Assembly (NCBI RefSeq): GCF_900130055.1
Contig: NZ_FQXU01000018.1
Span: 1-64,000, forward strand
Direction of reading: 5' to 3'
Length of the DNA stretch: 64,000 nt
Source: Clostridium intestinale DSM 6191
Lineage (GTDB): Bacteria > Bacillota > Clostridia > Clostridiales > Clostridiaceae
Positions 39,276 to 47,690 of this stretch are shown one piece after another. A model generated the notes under the pieces. That model ran no database searches. It saw only the letters and a list, made by a program, of their open reading frames with translations, and was not told where the DNA came from. The position numbers and the translations under genes were made by a program. How positions within the stretch are numbered: the stretch's first letter is position 1; each line of letters starts with the position of its first letter.

Positions 39276-40136
39276 TTATACATAGGGTGATTTAGGATAT
39301 CCTTCTCTGTATTTACCTCTTGTCTGTAATCCTCCTATCCCCTTTATACCGGTTATAGTATTTTCTATTACGTCAGTAATAGAAACTACCTTATCTATTC
39401 TTGTATAAGCTATTTTTTCGCATACAAATACAGGATCCAAACAATGAATCAATACTCGACTTGGTGAAGATGCAAAATTTGCTCCTGCATCTAATATACT
39501 TTCATAACAAGATTGGCAAGCACCTGCAAAAATCACTAATTCATCATAACTAGTATTAAAATTTCTAAGTGCCTTTACTGATTCAATATAGTATTTAGAA
39601 TTCCTGTAGTTATTTAAATCTAAATAATCTTTTGAATTTTTTAATACACCATCATGCCCAGTTAATACCACTATATCTGGCTTTATTTCTTTCACCAGTT
39701 CTACTACCTGTATAGGCTGTTCTTTTTCAACTATCGCTTTTCCTACCGCATCAAGATTTAACTGTTTATATACTTTTAAACAATTTTCCATATAAACACT
39801 ATCCCCATCTATGTGCAGAACTTTTCCAGGCCTCCCAAACATCAACTCTTTTTCTTGTATGATTTTGGGAGACTTTGTAATTCTATAAGCGCCATCTCTG
39901 GAGGTTATAGCCTTTTTTATTGCTTGATTGACCCTAGCATTAAGTATCTTGTCTTTCTCTCCTTGAAACTCGTCATTTACATGTTCTAAGTCATCGATAG
40001 ATGCGTCAGCTATAATTCTTATATTTATGCCTTTTAAAACATAAACTACTCCGTCCTCATTTTCTTTTATATCAATTATTTTAAAAGTAATATCTTTTCC
40101 ATATGACTTCCTAACTACAATATCGCCTATTCCCAT
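39276..40136 (-). CDS. yabG: YabG sporulation-specific protease
   Basis: A 286-residue cysteine protease of the spore coat. In Bacillus it trims coat proteins, and in C. difficile it processes the exosporium/coat protein SipA-CspB-CspA set. Likely catalytic residues are His161 in VVLTGHDG and Cys207 in GACQSCYES. The N-terminus IGDIVVRKSYGKDITFKI is a family signature. A sigma-K-type promoter (40167-40194) lies upstream, consistent with known late expression. It neighbours veg, as in other Firmicutes. Confidence 0.95.
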   Translation of the reverse strand: MGIGDIVVRKSYGKDITFKIIDIKENEDGVVYVLKGINIRIIADASIDDLEHVNDEFQGEKDKILNARVNQAIKKAITSRDGAYRITKSPKIIQEKELMFGRPGKVLHIDGDSVYMENCLKVYKQLNLDAVGKAIVEKEQPIQVVELVKEIKPDIVVLTGHDGVLKNSKDYLDLNNYRNSKYYIESVKALRNFNTSYDELVIFAGACQSCYESILDAGANFASSPSRVLIHCLDPVFVCEKIAYTRIDKVVSITDVIENTITGIKGIGGLQTRGKYREGYPKSPYV

Positions 40137-40166
40137 ATTTATCTCCTCATAAATACTGATATATAC

Positions 40167-40194
40167 TATAATATGCCGAAACCCATATTGTGTG
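40167..40194 (-). promoter_or_regulatory. Sigma-K-type promoter of yabG
   Basis: Minus-strand CACA (40191-40194), 15 bp, CATATTATA (40167-40175). The -10 matches CATAnnnTA perfectly. Confidence 0.65.
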
Positions 40195-40208
40195 CTTTAT
40201 AATACAAA

Positions 40209-40240
40209 AGAATAGAGTAAGAGGTTCAGCTCTTACTCTT
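40209..40240 (-). terminator. Terminator of cotS-like gene 1
   Basis: AGAGTAAGAG-(6 nt)-CTCTTACTCT with a TATTCTTTTG tail on the minus strand, 8 bp after the stop at 40248. Confidence 0.85.
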
Positions 40241-40247
40241 TGATAAA

Positions 40248-41252
40248 TTATTCTTTTAAATTATACGCTTCTTTAAATTCATCAATAAATTTTAAATAAT
40301 CATCTTTCTCTTTACCCAATGACTCTAGTTTATTACCAAAAGTAACTTGTCCCCAATTAACCTCATTATAATAATAACGATTAGCTAATCTCCAATATCT
40401 TTGCGGAAATAATAGATATGCATATATAATACTATATTCCTCTTCTTTAATCTTGGAAATAGAATCATACGCCTTAAGTATGTCCTTAGCATAATCCACA
40501 TTCCACCCAACCCTCTTTAGTACCTTTATCATAAAATTGGATATATCATATGATCTTACTTCTCTTTTACAATAATCAAAATCAATTATATTCACATTAT
40601 TATCTTTGTCTAAAATTATATTGTGATAAGTATAGTCATGATGGCAAAAACTCTTTTCCTGTTCTGTAATATTACATATCTCTAAATAATTAGAGTTCTT
40701 CAATACTGAAAGTGCTCTTTTACCTAATTCTTTATAAAATTCTACAGTTTTAATATAATTTAAATCGAAAGTTCCTTTGTTACTTTTTTTCCTAGCCATG
40801 TCTCTCATTTTATCTAATGCCCTTATCCTTTTTTCCATAAGGTTAGGCCATCTTCCTAAATCAGTTTTTAATTTACTGTTTTCTGGAGGATCATACCCCT
40901 TACTGATTTCATGTAGTCTTGCCAATTCTTTTGCTGCGATTATAACCTCATCTAATTTATGAAAATCACATTCCTTTCCCTCTATCCACTCAGATAAAGT
41001 ATATATATCTTCATTAACTAGTGCATAAGGTTCTCCGTCAATATTCAAAAAATATCTATCTACATTTTGATAACCTTTATTAATAATATATTCCTTTGCA
41101 CCATATACAAATAAAAGTTTTTGAATTCCATAATTAATTTTTTTTAAGCACTTTTCACCTTTATCTGTTTTTAGATGGTATATCCCTTTATTGGGTTTAA
41201 TGCTTTCTATCCTTATACCAAACTGTCTTTCAATTTCTGATTCCCTCATCAT
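40248..41252 (-). CDS. CotS-family spore coat kinase-like protein 1
   Basis: A 334-residue protein of the CotS family (aminoglycoside-phosphotransferase/HipA-like kinase fold), components of the spore coat. The kinase core is intact: the catalytic loop CHHDYTYHNIIL with Asp and Asn, and the metal-binding IDFDYC. A Lys in GEKCLKKINYG is a candidate ATP-binding lysine. The C-terminus has the family pattern FPQRYWRLANRYYYN. Ribosome site GGGGGTG. It is divergent from a glycosyltransferase, as cotS and cotSA are linked in Bacillus. Confidence 0.88.
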   Translation of the reverse strand: MMRESEIERQFGIRIESIKPNKGIYHLKTDKGEKCLKKINYGIQKLLFVYGAKEYIINKGYQNVDRYFLNIDGEPYALVNEDIYTLSEWIEGKECDFHKLDEVIIAAKELARLHEISKGYDPPENSKLKTDLGRWPNLMEKRIRALDKMRDMARKKSNKGTFDLNYIKTVEFYKELGKRALSVLKNSNYLEICNITEQEKSFCHHDYTYHNIILDKDNNVNIIDFDYCKREVRSYDISNFMIKVLKRVGWNVDYAKDILKAYDSISKIKEEEYSIIYAYLLFPQRYWRLANRYYYNEVNWGQVTFGNKLESLGKEKDDYLKFIDEFKEAYNLKE

Positions 41253-41300
41253 AGTTAATCACCCCCTAAATATTTATATGTGCTATCGCTAACAATTATT

Positions 41301-41329
41301 AACAATTATCAAAAGAAGTTAATATAATA
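41301..41329 (+). promoter_or_regulatory. Sigma-K-type promoter of glycosyltransferase 1
   Basis: AACA (41301-41304), 16 bp, AATATAATA (41321-41329). This is eight of nine against CATAnnnTA and ends 29 bp before the start codon. Confidence 0.5.
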
Positions 41330-41358
41330 AATTATAACTACTGCGAAAGGATTTAATA

Positions 41359-42483
41359 ATGCATATTGGTATAGATGGTAGAGCTGCTAAATGGTATAGA
41401 GGTACTGGAATCGGCACATACACCTATCAACTAATATATAACCTAAATTTAGTTGACAAGATCAATGATTATTCACTCTTTCTTCCTAATAATTCAAATT
41501 TAGATAATCTTAATAGCAACTTTAAATTTATCAATACAGTTCATGATACCCAAGAAAACTTTTGGGAAGAGGTCTCTCTACCAAATATCCTTAAAGATGA
41601 AAATTTAGATATTTATCATGTCCCTCAAAATGGAGTAGGTTTACCAAATAATTTAGACAGTTCCTCAATAATTACCCTTCATGATATAATCCCTCTTAGA
41701 ATGCCTGAAACAGTAAGTGATAGGTATCTAAGGATATTTAATAATGATATGAAAAAAATCATTGATGGAGTACAAGGAATTATTACTGTGTCTAACTTCT
41801 CAAAAGATGATATTTCTAAAGAATTTAATTATCCTAAAGATAAAATTTTTGTAACCCATTTAGCAGCTGAAAATATATATAAACCTATGGATAAAATTAA
41901 ATGTAAAAAATTCTTAAGATCAAATTATTCAATAGATAGTAATTTCATATTATATGTTGGTGGTTTTAGCCCTAGAAAAAATATAACTGGTCTCATTGAA
42001 GCATTCTCATTACTAAAAGGCATATATACCCAAGATTTAAAACTTGTTATTGTTGGTAAACAAGGTATTTCTTACGAGAAATACAAAAATAGAGCCCTTG
42101 AACTTGGAATAGAAGATCAAGTTATCTTTCCTGGGTTTATCCCACTTGAACATATGCCTGTTTTTTATAATGCTTGTGAGACTCTAGTTTATCCTTCATT
42201 TTATGAAGGCTTTGGATTACCTCCACTTGAAGCAATGGCGTGTGGTACCCCTGTTATAGCCTCTAACTGCACTTCTATCCCTGAGATATTAGGAAACTCT
42301 GCACTTTTAATTAATCCTAAGGATGTATATGCGATTATGAATGCTATGTATAGCATATTAACAAATATAGATTTAAAGATAAAACTTACAGTTGAAGGCA
42401 TTGAAAGAAACAAAATATATAATTGGAATAAAACTGCCTTAGACACACTATCAGCTTATAAATTTATAAATAAAATAAGATAA
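41359..42483 (+). CDS. Spore-coat GT4 glycosyltransferase 1 (CotSA-like)
   Basis: A 374-residue retaining GT-B glycosyltransferase of family 4. N-terminal [22 protein letters not shown] is a glycine-rich acceptor loop; the sugar-nucleotide domain has GGFSPRKN and the E-x7-E motif in [15 protein letters not shown]. It probably glycosylates coat or exosporium components. Its position divergent from a CotS-like gene, and a sigma-K-like promoter, support a mother-cell role. Donor and acceptor are not predictable. It is about half identical to glycosyltransferase 2 at 47.7 kb. Confidence 0.88.
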   Translation: MHIGIDGRAAKWYRGTGIGTYTYQLIYNLNLVDKINDYSLFLPNNSNLDNLNSNFKFINTVHDTQENFWEEVSLPNILKDENLDIYHVPQNGVGLPNNLDSSSIITLHDIIPLRMPETVSDRYLRIFNNDMKKIIDGVQGIITVSNFSKDDISKEFNYPKDKIFVTHLAAENIYKPMDKIKCKKFLRSNYSIDSNFILYVGGFSPRKNITGLIEAFSLLKGIYTQDLKLVIVGKQGISYEKYKNRALELGIEDQVIFPGFIPLEHMPVFYNACETLVYPSFYEGFGLPPLEAMACGTPVIASNCTSIPEILGNSALLINPKDVYAIMNAMYSILTNIDLKIKLTVEGIERNKIYNWNKTALDTLSAYKFINKIR

Positions 42484-42545
42484 TTATAAAGAGTGTATTA
42501 TATATCTTAATGCCATATAAAATAAGAGTTTAATACTAAACTTTA

Positions 42546-42583
42546 AAGCTCCAATCCATGAAATTAAATATGGATTGGAGCTT
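42546..42583 (+). terminator. Terminator of glycosyltransferase 1
   Basis: AAGCTCCAATCCAT-(10 nt)-ATGGATTGGAGCTT, a perfect 14-bp stem followed by CTTT. Confidence 0.85.
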
Positions 42584-42683
42584 CTTTAACACTTAATAAA
42601 CACTATATATTATAATCCCCCCTTTACTTAGAACATATGTTTGCTATATAATATACTTAGCTTAATTTTTAGGAGTGATTTTT

Positions 42684-43994
42684 ATGGATTTAATTAACAA
42701 ACTTCGTATTTTATCGGATAGTGCTAAATATGATGTTTCATGTTCATCATCTGGATCTAGTAGGTCTAGTAAGAAAAATTATTTAGGAGATACCTCGAGC
42801 AGTGGAATTTGCCATAGCTTCACTCCTGATGGACGTTGTATATCCTTATTAAAAATCCTATTAACTAATTATTGTGTCTATGATTGTGCTTATTGTCAAA
42901 ATAGAATGTCTAATGACTGTGAAAGAGCCGCTTTTACGCCTGAAGAAATATGTGATTTAACAATTAATTTTTATAAAAGAAATTACATAGAGGGTTTATT
43001 TTTAAGTTCAGGAATTTTAAAAAGTCCTAATTATACTATGGAATTGCTATTAAAAACCTTAAAATTATTACGTCAAGTTCATAAGTTTAATGGTTATATA
43101 CATGTTAAGGCTATTCCCGGCTGTGATGAAGTATTGATTAAAGAATTAGGCAAATATGCAGATAGAATGAGCGTTAATATAGAACTTCCATCAGCTTCTT
43201 CATTAAAGCTTTTAGCTCCTCAAAAATCAAAAATCGACATACTTTCTCCTATGAAAACAATAGCTAAAGAAATAAATGAATTTAATTATAATAAACGAGT
43301 TTTTTCTCATTCTCCCACCTTTGTCCCTGGCGGTCAAAGCACCCAACTAATAGTGGGAGCAACTAACGAACATGATAAGGATATTCTTACTTTAAGCGAA
43401 AATTTATATAAAAACTACAAATTGAAGAGAGTCTATTATTCAGCTTACATACCAATTGTAAAAAACAATAAACTTCTCCCTTCAATATCAGTGCCTCCAC
43501 TAATTAGAGAGCACAGACTATATCAAAGTGATTGGTTACTCCGTTATTATGGTTTTACAACCTCTGAGCTGCTTAACGAAAAAAATCCTAGTCTTAATTT
43601 AAAACTTGATCCAAAAAGTTTTTGGGCGCTAAATAACATTGATTTATTTCCTATAGAAGTTAATAAAGCCCCCTATGAAACTTTACTTAGAATTCCTGGT
43701 ATAGGACTAAAATCAGCTAAAAGAATAGTGATTTCTAGAAGAGTTCACTCGTTATCCTATGAAGATTTAAAGAGCCTCGGAGTTGTACTAAAACGCGCAC
43801 AATATTTTATATTATGTAAGGGTAAGTACTTAGGTGATACCTATTTTGACCCTCTACTAATTGAAAATAAACTAACAGACAAAAAAATTAAAGTTTATAA
43901 TAATTCAGAAGACTATACTCAACTAAGTTTTTTCTCTCAATTATCATTAAATAAACCAGAAGATAGAATTACCAGTATAAGTGGTAATCTATAG
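42684..43994 (+). CDS. Putative DNA modification/repair radical SAM protein
   Basis: A 436-residue radical-SAM enzyme. The 4Fe-4S cluster motif is Cys64-x3-Cys68-x2-Cys71 (CVYDCAYC). A C-terminal helix-hairpin-helix LLRIPGIGLKSAKRIV (about residues 330-345) suggests DNA binding. This matches the 'putative DNA modification/repair radical SAM' family that is always paired with a DUF4130 partner, here the next gene. Function is experimentally unproven; spore-photoproduct-lyase-like repair is a common idea. AGGAG lies eight bases before ATG 42684; the longer frame starts at a GTG in that site. Confidence 0.9.
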   Translation: MDLINKLRILSDSAKYDVSCSSSGSSRSSKKNYLGDTSSSGICHSFTPDGRCISLLKILLTNYCVYDCAYCQNRMSNDCERAAFTPEEICDLTINFYKRNYIEGLFLSSGILKSPNYTMELLLKTLKLLRQVHKFNGYIHVKAIPGCDEVLIKELGKYADRMSVNIELPSASSLKLLAPQKSKIDILSPMKTIAKEINEFNYNKRVFSHSPTFVPGGQSTQLIVGATNEHDKDILTLSENLYKNYKLKRVYYSAYIPIVKNNKLLPSISVPPLIREHRLYQSDWLLRYYGFTTSELLNEKNPSLNLKLDPKSFWALNNIDLFPIEVNKAPYETLLRIPGIGLKSAKRIVISRRVHSLSYEDLKSLGVVLKRAQYFILCKGKYLGDTYFDPLLIENKLTDKKIKVYNNSEDYTQLSFFSQLSLNKPEDRITSISGNL

Positions 43995-44005
43995 ATAGGA
44001 GTTTT

Positions 44006-44749
44006 ATGATTGTACTAATACATGACGGAAGTTTTAATGGATTTTTAACTTGCATATATGAATGTTACTATTCATACAAAAATACTTCTTTAATATTTTC
44101 TAAACATTCATTTGAAGAAAATTTATTATACGAAAAAAAATATATAGCTACAGATGATGTAAAAGCAAATAAGGTATATACCTCTCTACTAAAAAATACT
44201 GGAAAAGAGGTTGTAGAGAATATTTACTATGCTTATTTATCCGATACCAAAGACTGTTTCTCATTAGCTTTTAAATATATACAACTGGCTTTTAAATTAG
44301 GTTCTTTAATTAACCATCACGTTTATGATAGTAGGGTTAAAAACATATTAGCTCTTAGAAATAAGGTTTTGAAGGAAACTCATATGTTTGAAGGCTTTGT
44401 TCGATTTTCTTTGATTAACGACCAAATGTTATATTCATCTATTGAACCTGATCACAATATTTTAGAATTATTAAGTTATCATTTTACCAAAAGATTTTGT
44501 AATGAAAATTTTATAATACATGATATTAAAAGAGAATTAGCTTTAGTTTATAGTTCACTACAAAATGACTATGAAATCATCTCTATGTCAATAAATTATT
44601 ATGATGCATTAAAAAATTATAAAGAAGATATAACACAATTATGGAAGACTTATTATAACTCAACCACAATATCATCTAGACAAAACTTGAGGCTTCAAAG
44701 TAACAAAATGCCTAAACGTTATTGGAAACATCTTTTAGAAACAAAATAA
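44006..44749 (+). CDS. DUF4130 DNA-metabolism partner protein
   Basis: A 247-residue DUF4130 protein ('probable DNA metabolism protein'), beginning with the family pattern IVLIHDGSFNGFLTCIYECY and ending with the C-terminal RQNLRLQSNKMPKRYWKHLLE. It is the obligate neighbour of the radical-SAM enzyme 11 bp upstream and presumably forms a two-component repair or modification system. Related uracil-DNA-glycosylase-like fusions exist elsewhere. Its last codons and stop lie inside the palindromic terminator shared with the convergent CotS gene. Confidence 0.9.
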   Translation: MIVLIHDGSFNGFLTCIYECYYSYKNTSLIFSKHSFEENLLYEKKYIATDDVKANKVYTSLLKNTGKEVVENIYYAYLSDTKDCFSLAFKYIQLAFKLGSLINHHVYDSRVKNILALRNKVLKETHMFEGFVRFSLINDQMLYSSIEPDHNILELLSYHFTKRFCNENFIIHDIKRELALVYSSLQNDYEIISMSINYYDALKNYKEDITQLWKTYYNSTTISSRQNLRLQSNKMPKRYWKHLLETK

Positions 44750-44776
44750 AACCAGTTAATTCTGGTTTTATTTTGT
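44741..44776. terminator. Bidirectional terminator shared by DUF4130 and CotS genes
   Basis: A perfect 15-bp stem ACAAAATAAAACCAG/CTGGTTTTATTTTGT with a 6-nt loop. The plus-strand stop (44747-44749) lies in one arm and the minus-strand stop (44768-44770) in the other. Both proteins therefore end in Thr-Lys. Confidence 0.9.
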
Positions 44777-45811
44777 AATCTTTTTTTCTTCATATATTTT
44801 CAGAAAATCTTTTCTATCTGGTTCATCTGCTAATTTATTTTGAAACTTTGATAAAAAGGATTCATAACTCCAATTCTTTTTCTTATTGTAGTAATTGTAT
44901 ACCAAATTATAATAATCATTTGGAAAAATCATTATTGCATATAATACTTCTAATTCATCCTTTTCTATCTTCCATACTGAATCATAGGCATTTATTATTT
45001 CTATACTTTTATCAAAATCATATCCATAATTTTTTATAGATTTCATCAAAAAATTACATATATCATGAACTCTAATATCTACTAAAGAATATTCAAAATC
45101 TATAAAATAAGCTCTATCTTCTGACAGTATAATGTTATGATGTGCCAAATCATTATGACATAACACTGTCTTACTTTCATCTCTACATAAATTTTCATAA
45201 TTTGACTTTTCTATTCTCTTTATCGATTCATTTATATTCTCTATTTGTTCATCTATACTCTCTAGCAGAAGTTTATCGAAGGTATTCTTATATCCGTATT
45301 TACCTACTCTTTGTTTTATATCGAGTAAATTTTCTTTTGCTTCATTAAATTTATTAGGAAACTTCCCTAAGTTACTTTTCAAAATTTCTAAGTTACTGCC
45401 TTCAAGATACTTTAATATTCCTAGAGAAGATTTATGATATTGCGCTAGAGCTTTTGATGCTATTACTACATCTAAAGGATTTGAACAACAGCATTCCCTT
45501 CCCTCAATCAATTCCATAACACAATATATACCATCTTTCCATCTTACATAATAATTTCCATCCCCAGCTTTAACAAAGGTTAATATATCTGAATAACCAT
45601 CCTTAATATAATCTAAAGCTGAAGTTATAAATTTCATATCTTCTGTATTTTCTATTTTTTTTAATATTTTTTTGCCCTTATCAGTAATCAAAATATATAC
45701 ACTTCGTAAAGGTATTAAATCCTCAACCTTTAAATCAAATAATTCAAATAAGTCAGTGTCTAAATCATAATCACAAAGGTATTTTTCATCCGAATATCTA
45801 AGCTTGTTCAT
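44768..45811 (-). CDS. CotS-family spore coat kinase-like protein 2
   Basis: A 347-residue CotS-family protein with an intact kinase core: CHNDLAHHNIIL catalytic loop and FIDFEYS metal site. Family C-terminus FPNDYYNLVYNYYNKKKNWS. It is the third gene of a three-gene operon (47568 to 44768), 12 bp after the degenerate CotS-like gene, with ribosome site AAGGGTG. Confidence 0.87.
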   Translation of the reverse strand: MNKLRYSDEKYLCDYDLDTDLFELFDLKVEDLIPLRSVYILITDKGKKILKKIENTEDMKFITSALDYIKDGYSDILTFVKAGDGNYYVRWKDGIYCVMELIEGRECCCSNPLDVVIASKALAQYHKSSLGILKYLEGSNLEILKSNLGKFPNKFNEAKENLLDIKQRVGKYGYKNTFDKLLLESIDEQIENINESIKRIEKSNYENLCRDESKTVLCHNDLAHHNIILSEDRAYFIDFEYSLVDIRVHDICNFLMKSIKNYGYDFDKSIEIINAYDSVWKIEKDELEVLYAIMIFPNDYYNLVYNYYNKKKNWSYESFLSKFQNKLADEPDRKDFLKIYEEKKITK

Positions 45812-45823
45812 AAAATCACCCTT

Positions 45824-46552
45824 CTATAATAATGTAATACTATTATCAAATTCATAAGCCTTCATAAATTTATAATAGAAGGTTTCTTCGTTCCATTGTT
45901 TCTTCCCTTCTTTATATTTTTGCAGAGTTTTTAACGTCTCTAGCGGAAAAGAAATATAGCCATTTAAATATTTTTTAGAATTATTGTCTAAACCTTCTTG
46001 AGTCAATATAAATTCTATAGCTTCATTATAGTTAATAATCTTTATCCTTCTTTTAATTTTTAATAAAAACTTTCCATAATCACTTTCTACAAAATTATAG
46101 GCTATCCCCTTTAGATCATATATAATAATCCCCTTATTATAATTTAAATTTTTATCATCGCAATAGCCTAACGTAATCTCTTTATTATCCATAGCTCTCC
46201 TAAATATAGACAAATAGTCTGATTTCTCTATTTGAGTTACAGCTAAATTAGATAAATTCAAAATATTTTCAACTTTTTCTTCAATTTTTCCCGGGAAATA
46301 TCCGACTTCTAAATACCTGTTTACTCTTTTTTGAAGAACCTTAATTTGTTCGTAATCTTCTCCAATCGTACTTTGGATAGATGGTATAAAATTGCTAGGA
46401 TATTCTCTCAAGATTTTGTGAATTTTATTAATAAGATTTAGTTGAAAGTATACCTCTCCCTCATTAAGTTGTTTAGCTATTACTTTTTCTTTATTCTTTA
46501 AAATGGTAATTCCTCTGTTTTTCAAGTACTCTTCTATGGTCAAAAATTTCAT
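45824..46552 (-). CDS. Degenerate CotS-like protein
   Basis: 242 residues, about 100 shorter than its CotS neighbours. The recognisable C-terminal pattern (YISFPLETLKTLQKYKEGKKQWNEETF) aligns with the FPQQYWQL...W end of CotS proteins. The catalytic loop is reduced to YCDDKNLNYNKGII and IYDLKG, without the H-x-D arrangement. It is therefore probably a pseudokinase, or a decayed paralogue kept in frame. The start overlaps the end of the preceding CotS gene by 4 bp (ATGA), so it is translationally coupled. Confidence 0.75.
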   Translation of the reverse strand: MKFLTIEEYLKNRGITILKNKEKVIAKQLNEGEVYFQLNLINKIHKILREYPSNFIPSIQSTIGEDYEQIKVLQKRVNRYLEVGYFPGKIEEKVENILNLSNLAVTQIEKSDYLSIFRRAMDNKEITLGYCDDKNLNYNKGIIIYDLKGIAYNFVESDYGKFLLKIKRRIKIINYNEAIEFILTQEGLDNNSKKYLNGYISFPLETLKTLQKYKEGKKQWNEETFYYKFMKAYEFDNSITLL

Positions 46553-47568
46553 ATATTTTCTCCACCATTCTCTAATTGCTTTATATCTTCAACAAATTCC
46601 TCTCTTTCTTCACAATCTTCTAGATATTTTTCTAGTTTATTCAGAAAAAAGTCCTCTTCCCAAGGTTGTTGCTCCCAATAATACTGTATTCCTAACTGCC
46701 AGTATTGTTGAGGAAATTTTATAAAAGAAGATATAATTTTGCTATCACCTTTTTCTAAAGAATTAATACTCGAATAGCTAGCTAATATTTCTTTCACTTT
46801 ATTTTTACTCCACTTTCCATTTTTCATAGACCTTATAATTAATGACGAGAGGTCGTGTAGGTTAGTATCTAGAATTGAGTAATCGAAATCAATAACATAT
46901 AATTCTTCATCATAGGCCCTAAGAACATTATGATGAGCATAGTCATGATGGCAAAAGCCTCTTTTAATAACTTCTTTATTCATCCTATTTATATAGTTAG
47001 AACACTTTAAACCATCTATAGTTTTTTCTATTATTGTTAGCTGATTCTGCATAGTTTCTAGATATAGCTTATCAAAATCGCTTTTGTATGCTTTTTGGTA
47101 GATACGATTCCTAAAATCTAATATTTCTTTTCCTCTTACATTAAAATTTTCTATCCATTTAAACCAGTATATTCTTGGTTTCATATCTTGATCTATTGTG
47201 AAACCTTGGCTACATAAATGAAGTTCTGCAAGTTTTTTAGTTACCTCTAATAATTCATGAATATTATCGTAATTACTTTCGCGTGATGGTATCCATGGAG
47301 ATAAATAGCAGTACTTATTATCATATTCTATATAATCCATCCCCAATTTAGTCTTAAGTATAGGAGGAATGTTCTTAAAACCTTTTTTTTGAAGATGTAA
47401 TATAGCAGATAAAATAAACTTAAAGTGAGAATAACTATAATTAATTGTTTTTAAGCAATATTCTTTATCATCACCTTTTACAATATATATATTTTTTTTC
47501 TTAACGATATCCTTTACCTCTATATCGTATTTTTCATTTAAGAAATCTTTTAGATTACTTAGTCCCAT
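46549..47568 (-). CDS. CotS-family spore coat kinase-like protein 3
   Basis: A 339-residue CotS-family protein with an intact FCHHDYAHHNVL loop, YVIDFDYS metal site and FPQQYWQLGIQYYWEQQPW C-terminus. It is the first gene of the three-gene CotS operon, and a near-perfect sigma-K promoter lies 29-57 bp upstream. GGAGG lies six bases before ATG 47568; the longer frame is not supported. Confidence 0.88.
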   Translation of the reverse strand: MGLSNLKDFLNEKYDIEVKDIVKKKNIYIVKGDDKEYCLKTINYSYSHFKFILSAILHLQKKGFKNIPPILKTKLGMDYIEYDNKYCYLSPWIPSRESNYDNIHELLEVTKKLAELHLCSQGFTIDQDMKPRIYWFKWIENFNVRGKEILDFRNRIYQKAYKSDFDKLYLETMQNQLTIIEKTIDGLKCSNYINRMNKEVIKRGFCHHDYAHHNVLRAYDEELYVIDFDYSILDTNLHDLSSLIIRSMKNGKWSKNKVKEILASYSSINSLEKGDSKIISSFIKFPQQYWQLGIQYYWEQQPWEEDFFLNKLEKYLEDCEEREEFVEDIKQLENGGENI

Positions 47569-47596
47569 TAAGTTCCTCCACTGATTAATCCTCATT

Positions 47597-47625
47597 TATT
47601 ATATGAGAATAATTATTCATGTGTG
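47597..47625 (-). promoter_or_regulatory. Sigma-K promoter of the CotS operon
   Basis: Minus-strand CACA (47622-47625), 16 bp, CATATAATA (47597-47605). It matches the B. subtilis sigma-K consensus (mACm, 16, CATAnnnTA) at every fixed position. Confidence 0.72.
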
Positions 47626-47690
47626 AATTATTCACCATTGGAAAAATATATCATATTTATATATTATAAACATTGTACTGGGGGAGTAGT

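Noticed and set aside
41253-41358. A sigma-K promoter for CotS gene 1 (CATATAAAT on the minus strand).
   Set aside because: The -10 is imperfect and there is no AC element at the right distance.
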